Shown: piece after piece, positions 1-12,737 of the stretch
Numbering within the stretch: the stretch's first letter is position 1
Layout of the letters: each line of letters starts with the position of its first letter
Source of the DNA: Myrica gale
Taxonomy: Eukaryota > Streptophyta > Magnoliopsida > Fagales > Myricaceae
DNA: 64,000 nt
NCBI GenBank assembly: GCA_963930655.1
Contig: OZ005612.1
Coordinates: forward strand, 15,629,001-15,693,000
Reading direction: 5' to 3'
Notes under the pieces: model-generated
The model's input: only the letters and a program-made list of their open reading frames with translations
The model's database searches: none
Told to the model about the DNA's origin: nothing
Position numbers and translations under genes: made by a program

Positions 1-1232
1 TCGCTGTTTTTCTTTTTATTTTCTTTCTTTTCTTTTTTTTTTTAAAAAAGAATGGGATCTGTTGGTTTACACTCTAGATTGGAGGTGTATTTTTGGTGAT
101 TCTTCGAGTCATCATTTTTTTTCCTGCGGGAAAACTTGGAGCCAATGCAATTGTAAGAATTGGATCTTTACTATATATCTGAATAAAATCTTCATAAGTG
201 AACGCAATTTCTCCTGGTTTTATTTTCTCTTTAAAGTGGATTACACTTCTATTCACCTAGAAGAGATACATTACAAAGCATATAGTTAACCAAGGACTAT
301 TGCTCTAATTTCTGTCTTTCACCCAACGTATCTGTACACCAATCAACATGAAATCTTCCATCTTACAAAGTTACTCCCAACAGTCTACGTCTCGCAATTA
401 CTGGTATTCATTATTGTTGCTGATTTTTTACGAATCCTACTAATTTGAAAAATTGTTGTTGGACCTCTAGTTCCACTTGTATTCAAATCTCTCCTGATTC
501 TCTACTTTTATCTGAAACCTCAAAAATTCCTTCCCAAAAAGATGTAGGCGTGTTTTTTGACACTCCAAAATTTTACCTAATAGAATAATTACAAAATAAT
601 CACTCTCCTCATTAAATCATCCCTTTCTACTATAATCAATATAAAAAATTCATTCAAATAATCCCTCTTCATTTTTTCACGAACTCTCATACCCCAAAAT
701 TTCATCACACAAACGCTACCGTAGAATACCATAGCTGGAAAAAATGACCTTCAGTATGTTGGCTACCAGAAACCTCCCTCTCGTACATCCTATTACCAGT
801 TTACAACTCTACTGCCAATTATAGAATTCCCTTTGTCATTACCATTCTGTTGTTGTTCTTCCCCCACCAGGAATGGTGCAATCACCTTTGGTATCTTGTT
901 TCTAGAAATTTCCATCTCATATGTCCCATAACCAAGCTCTGCACCAAATGTAGAATTTCCTTTATGCTTGTTAGTGGTGGTGGTGGGTGGCGTTATTGTT
1001 ATTCACCTGCTAAGGACACCTTCCTTTCTTTAAATAATTGGAGTTTGTGTTAAGCACTAGACTTGAGGTCCAGTCGTAATGGTCATCTGACCATCTTGTT
1101 GAGTACGTTCATGTTCCATGAGTGAGCTAGCTACCATGGGTGATGTGATGAATTTCATTTTGTAGCTCGAGTGAACTGTTGACTTTCTACCTGATATTGA
1201 TTCTCTCTAATGCGATTTGATCTATCTTGCAG
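1..1232. other. Intron of the DRP3-type gene (left edge), no recognised exon
   Basis: This stretch precedes the first visible DRP3 exon, so it is presumably a long intron. It starts with a T-rich run and contains a small inverted-repeat element at 547-716. A minus-strand open frame at 74-256 has a protein-like composition (contains KPGEIAFTYEDFIQIYSKDP), but I do not recognise it. The upstream DRP3 exon that should precede EVDPCED is not here. Confidence 0.5.
547..716. mobile_element. MITE, GTTTG/CAAAATTTT terminal-inverted-repeat family
   Basis: The left end (GGCGTGTTTTTTGACACTCC, then AAAATTTTAC) is mirrored by the right end (CCCCAAAATTTCATCACAC, then AAACGC). TA flanks both sides, as after a short TA-type target duplication. 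The AT-rich, non-coding, about 170-bp body resembles copies at 27060-27248, 34372-34551, 55260-55499 and 62177-62376. Class is inferred from ends only. Confidence 0.6.
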
Positions 1233-4200
1233 GAGGTGGATCCATGTGAGGACCTAACTGATGATGACGTTCGAACTGCCATTCAGAATGCAACTGGCAC
1301 CAGATCTGCATTATTTGCCCCAGAAGTAGGTCTTAAATTTTTTAAATATAGTCTATTCTCTATTATCTATAATTGACATTTTGTTTTAGGTCTAGAATTA
1401 TGTTGTTTTTCTGGAACCTCCACAAACTCCTTCAAAAAGTGAAGAAAGCACAGTTGTAATTTAATTGATGTGTATTAGGCACCTTTCGAGGTTCTTGTTC
1501 GAAGGCAAATAGCGCGTTTATTGGATCCAAGCCTTCAGTGTGCAAGGTTCATATATGACGAGTTGATAAAGGTGGAGATTTTTTTCTGTCCCATCTCTGG
1601 CGGTCTTACAACCCCATCACATGTAAATTTCGGTCGTGAAATGACTTAGTTTTCTCTTCAGATTAGCCACCGTTGTCTAGTAAATGAACTGCAGCGATTT
1701 CCTGTATTGAGAAAGCGTATGGACGAAGTAATTGGTAACTTTCTGCGAGAAGGCCTCGAACCCTCGGAAACAATGATTGGGCACATTATTGAAATGGAGG
1801 TATGTTGAAATCAAGATATTTTACATGATTTTGCTCTGAGCTCGTAAGGGATAAATTATTTAAGTGGTACAGTTCCTTTTTGTTATGAGGCCTTCTAATC
1901 AAAATTGTCTCTTTGTAAACCTTGGTAACAAAAATTAATATTCTAGTCTGGAGTTGGATTTTGCTAGTGTCAGTCAACAGTAACAAACTAATCCCGGTCT
2001 TGGGTGGAAGAGGAGTGTATAATGTTGATGAGGTTAGCAGTCAAAATTCAAATTCCCTTTTGCCTAGTACTGTCGATGACATTATTTTTCTGATTTATGG
2101 AGGTATGTTGAAATCAAGATATTTTACATGATTTTGCTCTGAGCTCGTCAGGGATTAAATTATTTAAGCGGTACTGATATAGTTTACTTTTTATTATGCG
2201 GCCTTCTAATCAAAATTTTGTCCCTTTATAAACCTTGATAACAAAAATTAATATTCTACTCTGGGGTTGGATTTTGCTAGTGTCAATCGATAGTAACAAA
2301 CTAATCCTGATCTTGGGTGGAAGAGGAGTATATAGTGTTGATGAGGTTAGCGGTTAAAATTCAAAGTCCCTTTTGTATTGCCTTGTGTTTTGTGTCTTTT
2401 ACCCTGCCTCCCCTTTTATCTTTCATTACAGATTGTTCTGCTATGGACTTGTGACATAGAAATAGCTATTACATCAATGCATTGTGATTTATAAGAACGG
2501 TGATGATTTTGTAATAACTCAATTGGCAGATGGACTACATAAACACTTCCCACCAAAATTTTATTGGTGGGAGCAAAGCTGTAGAGACCGCAAAGCATCA
2601 GCTTCCTAAGGCGTCTCCCCCTCTTTCCAGGCAAAAGGTAAATGTCTACCATGCTTTGAGATGTGTTTGTATTGAAATCTGGAAGATCACTCACTTCTCC
2701 TGGTTGTTTTGTTTCTTTTTCGTTTGTTGGGGTCCCCCCCCCCCCCCCTTTTGGTTAAAAGGATGGTGTAGAGGCTGATAAGGTTCCTACATCGGAAAGA
2801 AGCATGAAATCTCGAGGCATTCTTGCCAGGCAAGCAAATGGATTTGTGTCTGATCCGGTATGGAGATTTTTTTTTGTGCCATTTATAGCAAATATTAACC
2901 CCCCTCCCCACAACAACCAACAAACCCTCCACACAAAAAAAAAAAGAAAAAGAAAAAAAAAGCAGAGCTTGCCATTGCACCTCAAGGCTTAGAAGCAGCA
3001 AGCTAAGATTTTATGAATTCTAATATCTATTTAGTTGAATTAATTACTCCCCTGTTGTGATTTTTTTTTCCGGTGACCTGCAGGGTGTTAGGCCTGTGGC
3101 TGATGTCGAAAAAGTCACATCCTCTGGTATGGTGTCACATGATATGGTTATACAGTTGTTTTATCCCTCCCATAATCTTGGAATTTGTATGCCACTCATT
3201 TCTCTTCGCCACTCGTGCAAATTGCATCGAAGCACATAATACGCAAATTTCCCTTGGTTGTAAAAGCTGTTCCTGTCTAAAAATCTGGCGAAAACCGATA
3301 GTACTAGGATCCAAAATGTTCTGAATCTTGAAAGGATTCTTAATTGACCAGGAAGTACAAGTGGTTCAATTTGGGGAATCTCAGCCATTTTTGGTGGAAG
3401 TGATAACCGACCTTCTACTAAAGAAAGCTTCACAAATAAGCCATTCAGTGAACCTGTTCACAGCATGGAGCAAGCCTTCTCGTTGATACAGTTGAGAGAG
3501 GTACACTTCAGTTGTCTGGTTTCTGTTGCAGATTTTTCCAATATTCTTCCTTTTGTTAATGTGCACTAATAAATATCTTTTGATATTCTTGAAGCCCCCA
3601 ACTGTCTTGAGGCCCACTGAAAATCAATCAGAGGAGGAGGGTATTGTGATTGGAGCCATAAAATTGCTGTTGAGATCATACTATGACATAGTTCGGAAGA
3701 ACATTGAGGACTCTGTTCCTAAAGCAATTATGCACTTCCTGGTATTTTTCATCCTCTTTCCCTGTCATATCATGAAAAGAATCCTGTTTTGTGTATGTAG
3801 AACATGCCTTTTGTTTTAAGCAAACTATTAGCTGGACGTAAATAAGCTGTAGACACTGTTCGATTCCTCTCTTGAGGTTTGCCAATGGTAGAGTGCAAAC
3901 TCTTCCTGTTTGCCCAATGTTCATATGTCGGGATGGGTTATTGTGTTTGCAGTGACCTTACATTATGCACCGATATGAAATGCTTTAATGCTTACGGGCA
4001 CATGAAAAATAAACCTTAAATCATCTTTCTCTGCTTTCATAATATTTTTTTTCATTCTGAACTTAAATATCTTATGAAGCATCTGTAACAAAGGTACCAT
4101 TTCAACTGTCCCCAAAAATTCTGCATGATGTTGTACTCTCTAAGTACTCGTGTGGTGCAATATTCCTTCATTAGGCATTATTTTGATTCTGATAGTTCCT

Positions 4201-5105
4201 CGTTCGTTTGCTTTATATCCAGGTAAACCATACAAAACGTGAGCTACACAATGTTTTCATCAAAAAGCTGTACAGGTAAAGCAGAAGAGTGTAATGAGAT
4301 ATATATAGTTGTTTTGACTTTGGAATTGTACACTTGTTTCTGTCTGTGCTGATGGCTTAACCGTCCATGTATCTTATTGATCAAAACCAGAGAGAACCTG
4401 TTTGAAGAGATGTTGCAGGAGCCAGATGAGGTAGCGATGAAGAGAAAGCGCACTCGAGAAACACTACGAGTTCTTCAACAGGCTTTCCGGGTAATTTTTT
4501 CCTGATTGGTAACCAGCACTGAGGTTTGAGTGGATTTATATGGTCTGGAGTTTACCTTTTAAACTGCCTTCAGTTTTGAAGCATACGCCTAGTGGGTTGG
4601 GGAAGGAACTTTCTCGTGAAAGCAATGTGTATTATTTGCATGGTGTATCATCATCTGATTGGGGACGATTAACTAGTCCTAGGGTTCTGAATGCTATTTT
4701 TCTAGCTTAGCTTTCCTAGATGTAGCTATGCTATAAAATTCCCTATTTTAGTCTTGAAGTTCAATATGCTCACTCAATTTGATGGGAGATTGGGAAAATT
4801 GATTAGACCAGTTTTTTTTTTTCTTTTAGACATTAGATGAGCTGCCCTTGGAAGCAGAGACGGTTGAGAAGGGTTACAGTTTGGGTGCTGATCCGACAGG
4901 GTTGCCAAAGATCCATGGACTGCCAACATCATCGATGTACTCTATGAGCAGTTCCTTTGATTCATATTCAGCTTCTCCTAAAAATTCGAAGTCACGAAAA
5001 TCATCTCACTCAGGGGAGCTTCAACCGCCAAATTATGCTAATGCAGATTCTAATGGCAGTGGACGCATGAACATGCCAGGACTCTACCCGACGGTGGATC
5101 TGTAA
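1233..5105 (+). CDS. DRP3: Dynamin-related protein 3-type GTPase, C-terminal part (5' end outside window)
   Basis: Nine exons: 1233-1325, 1479-1571, 1662-1799, 2530-2637, 2762-2857, 3084-3126 joined to 3352-3500, 3595-3741, 4223-4275 joined to 4391-4490, and 4830-5105. They give 431 residues ending in TAA. The first part matches the dynamin middle domain (starts [20 protein letters not shown], later [19 protein letters not shown]). A variable linker follows ([10 protein letters not shown]), then the GTPase effector domain ([20 protein letters not shown], later [20 protein letters not shown]) and a Ser-rich tail. DRP3 proteins form rings that divide mitochondria and peroxisomes; that role comes from the family. 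The GTPase domain must lie left of the window, because no earlier exon could be found in 1-1232. The intron 1800-2529 carries a 303-bp tandem duplication. Family assignment is firm; 3A versus 3B is not decided. Confidence 0.93.
1797..2377 (+). repeat. 303-bp tandem duplication inside a DRP3 intron, including the 5' splice site
   Basis: The segment beginning GGAGGTATGTTGAAATCAAG at 1796 recurs at 2099. Both copies continue through ATTTTACATGATTTTGCTCT, and later share TTGGGTGGAAGAGGAG and GATGAGGTTAGC. The offset is 303 bases. The copies differ by scattered substitutions and small indels, so the event is not very recent. The exon's last bases and its GT are inside the repeat, so a second donor-like GGAG|GTATGT sits at 2099-2108. 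Confidence 0.9.
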
Positions 5106-6923
5106 GGCATCTGACTGTGCATATTGGTCCCAAGTCTTTCAACACAATCAAGGCTTGAAATTCATTTGATTGCCCTGTCCAACTTTGGAGATGGTTGGAA
5201 TACAACATGCCCGGGCTGGCTCATCGGGAGTCAGCATTTTCTTCTAACTAGATTTATGCAAGCCAGATATTGGTATTGCTTTCTTCTATATTTTTTTTTC
5301 CTCTGATATAATATAGGTGATAATTGTATTTTTTTTTCCGAGGGTCCAAGAAAGAATAACAGGGAGCACATAATCCTCTCCTTTTTGTCAGAAGTAGCAG
5401 CCTTCTATATATATATTCTCTTAGCAAGCTCTGTGGTCTGGGATTTGTTGAGTGGTGATGTTTTTCAGCCAATTGTGTAATCATGTTTTAGGTACCTTGT
5501 GATTAGTACCATTTGGCGGGTAGGACGATACTTCATTGGTTCCGGTCAGCTGTTTGCTTTGTCGTCGTTTATATGTAAGGGTGGAATTTGGGCCATTTTA
5601 TTTTGCTTTACCAACTTGGATTTGATGATTTGGAAAGGCGTGGATATATAATGGAAGTTACTGCAAGTACAGCCATGAATATTGTAGCGATAGATGATTT
5701 TTGGCCATCAATCTATTTGATATTTTTTATTCCTTGCATTCCCCCCCGGGTTAGCAAAACGATGCTGATTTCTTCGCAAGTCTTTTAAACAGATGGCTAG
5801 TGGTATTTTCGAAGGGCAGGACTCTATGCACTGATTGTGGATGCGGTTAAAATTCCCGGGTTCCATGGGGTCTGGGGCCAATTTGTCATTGGGCTCGTCT
5901 GTTTTTTTTTGTGGACTCAGCTCACCTGCACACGAGCCGAAGTCATTTCACCCATCGTGTGCCTTACACTTCCGATTTTTTCTTTTTAAGGATGTTGCTT
6001 TTTTCTTGCTTTCAAGTTTTTATCTTTTGGACTGGATTGACTTCTACAGCGTCCGTGATTTTTCTGTCCTTTCGGGAAGTAGTTTGTGGGTCTTTTGAAC
6101 TTGCCTTGTCAAACAAGTTAACCACCCCGAGTTGCTCTTCCTTTTTGTTTTTTGTTCTTCTCTATAGTCAAAAGTTAACTTCGAGTTACCATTCAATAAA
6201 GTTCTTGATAGGATCGAGTTTTCAGTAACACAGGTTACATGCACTGTCATGGTAATATGAGTTACAAGCATCGAACTTTTAAGCACTTTACTCAAAAACT
6301 AGGCAGATCAGATCACCCTCCAAATTATGACTCGTAAGACAATAATCAGACGCTCTTAATGTCAAACCCACGTGGATATGCTGAGACGGGGTCATAAGGA
6401 AAGGAAAGATTTTGAGTATTGCTAACATGCTGCAACTGAGTGCAACATCATATAGTCCAGTTGTGTGCTCGACTAAAACAAGGGATTGGAAACCATTCAT
6501 TTTTCTCTTCAATGTATAGTATTCTCATCCAACTATGTCGACGGCAATTATTTATCAGAGGGAAGCTAAACTCAAAAGCAGACCCAAGTCCAGAAGTAAA
6601 TTTTCTTTTCCTCTTAACTAAAGTTATCTCAGACCAAAAGAACCATCAACGGTTGTATCAAGTGTATATTTTCCAATTGAATGGAAGAGGCAAGAGGGAA
6701 GGAACAATGGAGACTTATTCACATATAAGTCAAATATATAGCTAAAGACGTAGACAAGAAAAAAAAATGTGTAGTAAAAGTAGCATCCACAAGCATATTT
6801 TGTCCGTATGCACATAAACCATCTCTAGATATCTAATGTTAGTGCAAACAGCAGTGCACCTGCATCCCTGTTAAGAACAGACGATGTGCCCTTCCGAGAG
6901 GTCATGTTACGGGCACAGCATCT
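5106..6923. other. Convergent intergenic region between DRP3 and the first ZML gene
   Basis: The first few hundred bases after the DRP3 stop are T-rich and probably form its 3' UTR. The right end should hold the 3' UTR of the minus-strand GATA gene. Open frames here are short and lack domain signatures. I see no repeat ends or RNA genes. Confidence 0.5.
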
Positions 6924-9900
6924 TCAACTCCTTGGCCAGTCAGTTTCCATGCTCGAAATGTCAATGTCAACCTGCAAGCAGCTGTACATGAACTTGAAGA
7001 AATAAGAAAAGCTCTAAAAAATTTCTGCAAGGGGGTAGAAACCAATACCTGCTCATCAAAGTTCTCAGGAATCTCAAATTCTGTCCCTGAAACATTTGCA
7101 AGTTCATCAATTGTTTCCTGCAAGAACCAGAACAGTGTAAGCAGACCCCAAATAAGTTTTCTATATACACTGAGAAAACCATGAAAGAAAGGAACATGGC
7201 TTGGCTGATTTATGTTTTCATGTCTTTACAAGTTATACTTTTGTTTCTGCATTGATATACGAACTGATAACTGATACTACACATCAAATTGTAGAACACA
7301 TGCTGATTTGAAACTAAAAAATGGGTCTGGGCCTTGTGCCAGGTCATAAAGCAGGGTCAGATTTGGTGTGGTTCTTAAGTTCAATCTAAAGTTTTGAAAT
7401 AAAAATGATAATCCCACAACTAAACATCGATCTAAGAGACTAGAAAGGAGCTACTAAACATTTCAGCGTGCATTGGCACCAAGCAGTTAGACTACAATAC
7501 ACGTATCAACTACGTGTTGTAATTTTTGTCAATTATTATTAGCACGCGAAATTAGATTCTGTATAACAACGAGGAGTCATAGCCTGATGCAGAGGCAGAA
7601 GTCTCCGAAAGTAGCAGGTAACAGAAGTGTGCGAGTTCCATCATTGAACAACTTTGATGCTATGCACGCCGTAATGATTTTATCAAGATTTGTACAAATT
7701 GTCAATGTAAGTGCACAAACAAGAAGAAAAAATTGTCCACGGGGAAAAGCAATTTACAAGATCATGGCAACTGGAGGAATAGCATGAAACACAGAGGCCA
7801 AAAATATACATATACTGATACCTGCTCCCCAAGGTCACCGGATGGATTCTCTAGTTGGATGGACAGGGGATCACCGACAGCTTCAGCAGCTTCCAGGAAA
7901 TCCTGAATTAGATAATTTTTTTACTTAAAACCAACTACAGATGCATAAACTGTCAACCTCAAATTAGCAACTTCTAAATAAAATGGGATCTCTCATATAC
8001 TAAAGCAGTGACATGACAACAAAACCAAAGGATCCTAAGCATCGGCATCTCAAGCTAAAGATCATGCTAAGATATAGTGAAATACTAGATAACATGTGTG
8101 TCAACTAAGTTGAATGATCATGACGACCATTAATATTAACGAATCCGAAGTGGATAGTTTGTGTGTAAAGCTATTAGTCAATAGTCTTGTTGATATTTTA
8201 CCTTCAACAGCTCTAAATTGTGCAGTCCAGTACACTAATCACTAATACTGAAAATGCACAGAAAATTTGCACATACTACCCATGAGGGACCATGCATCAA
8301 TCATATTTAACTCAAGCATCGTGTGTTTTGGCCCCAAAAGGACATCCTACCTGCTCACCTGACCTTGTAGAAGGATTTTCAAGCTCCAAAGGTAGAGGTT
8401 GTTTTGCATCAGTCAATTTCCCCTGAGCATCCAAGACAGGGAAGTCCAGTAAGAAGGCCCACTAGAGCATTAGTAATTTGCAATCATGGTTTTGAGCTGC
8501 ATTTACTTGGAAGAAAATTTTATTATGTGGAACCATGCTTGACAAGAACAACCAGTATGCAATTATGGAATGTAATCTGCCTCAAATAATCTCTTTAATG
8601 AAAAGGCATCTTTATCTGAAGACAAGTTGGAGCATAAAAAAATAGGGATTTACGTAAAACTTTCCAGTTCCACTCATTGCAGTTGAAAAAGAAACTTCGA
8701 AGGCAGTTCTTCAACCACCCATCAATAATTAACAGAATCAAAACTACCACGTCCGAATAGGAGAGAGGACAGAAAAATGGCACTAAAAAAAAACTTGGGA
8801 TTAATTTGCTTCATTAATATGCACCAAACAAATCCTAAGAATTTTCACCTGATCATCTAGGACAGCATAGGAATTGTCAGTTCCCACTGTTGAAGGCTTA
8901 ATATCAGCTGGGGTTCCCTGAAGTAACAAGAACATAATTACAAACAGCATTCTAGTCACAAATTCCTTGTTATGAGAAACTATGTAGATTTGAGTCATAA
9001 AGATCCCTATAACCCCAAGATTCTCACCTGAGAACAGAACAATCTAACGAAAGTAGGCCAAGAACAAATATTATCCATAACCAAGATCGATATTGCTAGG
9101 TTAAAGAAAACTTCAAGAACTATCTAACCTTAAAGTGCTTACTTCCAATTTCTAATTTTTTTTAAAAAAATACTCATTAAACAAACCATGGGCAGTGACC
9201 CAAGATCTATATACAATGGACTTGGGGTGTGTGATGTCAGGAAGGAGTACGTATCCAGGCGTGGCTTACATCTGCTTTCAAAGCAATTTTATTATTCATA
9301 AGGTGTAGCATTTCCCAGTCTCAAATAGACATAGAAATCATGTGAAGATTTGCAAACTAAACCGAGATCAAGATACTTACAGGCTCATTTTGCTCAAAGG
9401 GAACAGGTCTCCCTGATTTTGTTAGATCTCTCAAAGTACCCTTCAAGATCCAAAAAAAAATTAAAAATGGGCAAGTAAAATCAAAAGTAAAGTTCCATAA
9501 GAACCCAAATACATACTACAAACAAGAAAGTGCGTTTAAGACAGAAGCAAGAATAAAATTTGATGCTTTGCTTGATAAATATTAGCTGAAATCACTCATG
9601 GAACTGAACGCACTTGTCCTGAAAGTGACGCTATGAATGACTTAGCTTAGTTAGTGGTCCTACCCATTCTGACTTGCCCAAACATTAATCAACAAAAGAC
9701 AGAAGAATTAACAGTGAATATCAAAAGTAGTTTCAGTCTTTAATATAGCCCCTCCTATTTCAAAGAAATCTTTGAAAACTGCTATCCATCAGTCTTCTTC
9801 TAAAATCCAGCTCAAGTGGACTCATGTCATCATGACGTCATTAGTATGACACATGAAATAAAGTGTTACTTTATTCACTTGACACTTTTGACATGTATAC

Positions 9901-12178
9901 AAGAACAATGATTAATTCGAACAGTAATGGTTTTAAGTTTTTAGACCGACTCGTGATCCAAGCTTGAACTGCTCACAAGTTTTTGAATCATCTACATGCA
10001 ACGGAAATCTTCAGTCTCAACTGGAGATCTGTCAAAGCTTTATGAAATGTAAAAAATCCATCAGAGCTGCAGTTGAGCAGCTTAATATTGGCTACGTGTT
10101 GGCTCATTTTCAACCATTTTGACTGCAATACCCAAATTCTGAAACGGAATAAGTTCATAGTTTGTAGTCTTTTGGCAGATTTCCTTTATTTTTTTCTGGG
10201 TCCCATCTTATATTTCTTTCTTCTGTTGTCTCCATTACCATGATATCAACAACTATGTTTACATACCTTGTTTAATCAGAGAATAAATCTTCCTCAAAAT
10301 ACAACAAATAAAACAATATCAATCACTGTTGTCTTAAAGAACCCCTGCCTCATAGAATCTTGAATAAACTAGAAAATTAAATCAAGAAACAAACCTGGAA
10401 TGAGACATTTTGTGAATGAAGAATGCTTCTATCTAATTAATTGTGAAGAACATGAACCTCTATAAAACCTGACAATACATACCTTGTTTGCCCACATAAG
10501 CCCACATGCATTGCAGAGGGATCTAGGACCAGCTGGCCCCCGACGCATCGCAGGAGTAGATTTTTCACTAATCCCACAATGTTGACATCTACGTAAACTA
10601 GACAAAATGCAAAAACAGATAATAATAAAAAAAAGAACAAGGACCATCTCAGCATCAACAAGTAACAATTCAACTAGCACCGAGCCATCCTAGGATAGAA
10701 CTGATTGAAAATGTACAAGTCTCTCAAGTTTAAGGTAGTAAGAGGACATTAGTTTCGAAACTTACACAGGTGCAGAACTAGGTGTCCCATCACTTGAATC
10801 CCCAGTTTCTGCAGCCACTTTGCAAGAGTCCTTTAAAGATGCAAACTGTCCATTTTTACGATGCATCCTAGTAGACAAATGAAAGTTAACTCTAGCACAA
10901 TGTTAGTCTGCACTTGGAGAACAGATTCTATACCAACTCTAGTAGAGAGAATGTACACATATTTGTTCCAGATGTTCAATATAAACATACATTCACACAC
11001 ACATTAATGTATGTATATAAGTATCTTACACTTGAAAGGTTTTGTATTCAGCCGCATAACAGAAGTTCTCAACATGTTTACAACTCACCTCTGAGCAACC
11101 TCTTTTCGACAAGTGTACCGAATTTTCTTTTCAAAACATCTCTCTTTTCTCTTTTCACGGAATCTAACAAGGGATGCAATTCTTCTGGAAAGTTTCGAAC
11201 CTCGCGAGGTGTCTTCTATACCCTAGGGCGAGTCGGAAGAAAACAAAAAATAGAATTAAAAAAACATAAATTAAACTTTTCAGAGAGCACAGCTGTTTTT
11301 CATAGGAATACCCTGCCATTCTGGAGTAGCATAAACTGAGAGTTGGGGACACTATTGGCTATGTCGCATCCTCCCAGAAGTAATAGCACTGCCTGTACCT
11401 GCAAATGAAAATTCGAGCACAATGGGCTTATTACACAAAAGGACACTCAAGAATCACACATCCTTCAAGAAGGGTGAATAGATGCACAAGTACCCAAAGT
11501 AAAAATTCCAATGTGCCAAACCAAAATAACCATGCAAGTTAAGAACAAAATAGGCCTCGTACAAACTAAAAGAACACATGAAACGTAAAACAACATAACG
11601 AATTGGCATCAAAATAGCAACTTCACACCCAGCAGGTACTGAAGAACGATGATTACAAAGCATAACGACTCTCACTCAAATGTGAAAGCAATACCATTTT
11701 GGGAAAATTGGCCCCGTATCTCTTGAATCTCATTAGGCCGATACTATGCCAACTAAATAGAATTTCATAATTGTAAATAGCTTATAATCATGTACGAGAA
11801 AAGAAAACAAGTGGAGCCACAAATTTCTCTTCACCACTTGATTCTCTTTCCCCATTGTTTTCCCAAGACCCAAACACTACCAAGACAAAGACAGCGGTAC
11901 AAGAAAAAGCCAACCTTCGCCGGAGTAACCGCTGGGAAAACGTAGACCTCGCCCTCGAAAGCGACGGTGAGCTCGCTGGTGCGAGACGCCAAAACAGAAC
12001 CACTGATGCCAGGAGTTTCCAACACTTCCTCTCCTCCATTCATGGCCTCGTGATTACCACCTCCATTCACGTATTGATCTTCGGATCCACCTTCCACCTC
12101 TATCGGAACCTGCACCAGCTGGTCCTCTCTCTGCTCGAATGGCCTCGCCTGCAGTGGCAGCGCATTCACCATCTTCAT
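6924..12178 (-). CDS. ZML: TIFY-CCT-GATA zinc-finger transcription factor (ZML/GATA24-like), copy A
   Basis: Eleven exons in gene order: 12178-11915, 11398-11312, 11222-11089, 10867-10766, 10588-10483, 9440-9381, 8917-8849, 8422-8351, 7902-7822, 7117-7049, 6971-6924. The product is 363 residues. A TIFY-like block ([15 protein letters not shown]) lies at about 69-98. A CCT domain ([20 protein letters not shown]) covers about 130-170. A class-C GATA finger has C197, C200, C221 and C224 with a 20-residue loop ([20 protein letters not shown]). The family comprises nuclear DNA-binding regulators linked to light and stress responses. From exon 6 on, the tail is built of short phase-0 exons, three of which repeat an acidic motif ending in EQ. 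Copy B lacks these repeats. The start is the ATG ahead of [10 protein letters not shown]. Confidence 0.92.
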
Positions 12179-12737
12179 TCCTCAAGCATCACACAGTGGC
12201 TCACTTTCTCTTTCTCTCACTCTCGCTGTGAAATTTTCTCGCTTTCAAAACAGGAACTTCGAAGCTTAAACCCAGAATCACTTCAATTTTCACGTTCTAA
12301 AAACCCTAAGTGCGTGCACATATTCATACATGTGTATGTACAGTCACAAATTGTCTTATTGCGACGAAACTGGAAAGATATTGGAAGTTTGGCAGTTGGT
12401 GTTTCCTAGAAGAGACTCCATTTCGATACTGAAAGAATCGAAGAGGCTTTCACGATGTCTTTCTTTCTTTTTTCTGGTCTTTGGAGTACTTTGAGAAAGA
12501 TGGCATCGGAGCCGTCGGATGGAGGATGGAGTGGTTGGGATTAGGTGGGGCCGGGGAGGGCACGTAGAGAGGAGAGCGCGTGTCAGGTGAGGGGGACACG
12601 AGGGAATGCCGAGGAACGTCTACGTTCATCAGCGTTGAAAACAGATCCGATGGTGGAGACTGAGCGTTATCTTCAGGCTCATGTCGTTTTGGTCCTACGT
12701 TTTCGTTAAGTTACAGTATCAAGATTAGTGGACGCCC
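12179..12737 (-). promoter_or_regulatory. 5' UTR and promoter region of ZML copy A
   Basis: This is the upstream flank of the minus-strand gene. The part next to the ATG is rich in GA/CT repeats. No confident TATA box or known operator could be read. The retroposon at 12755 limits the uninterrupted native upstream sequence to about 560 bases. Confidence 0.35.

Noticed and set aside
6902-7123. Alternative end of ZML copy A reading ...[13 protein letters not shown]
   Set aside because: Splicing after exon 10 is phase 0 and leads to [15 protein letters not shown] and a stop at 6924; the other frame needs reading through intron sequence.
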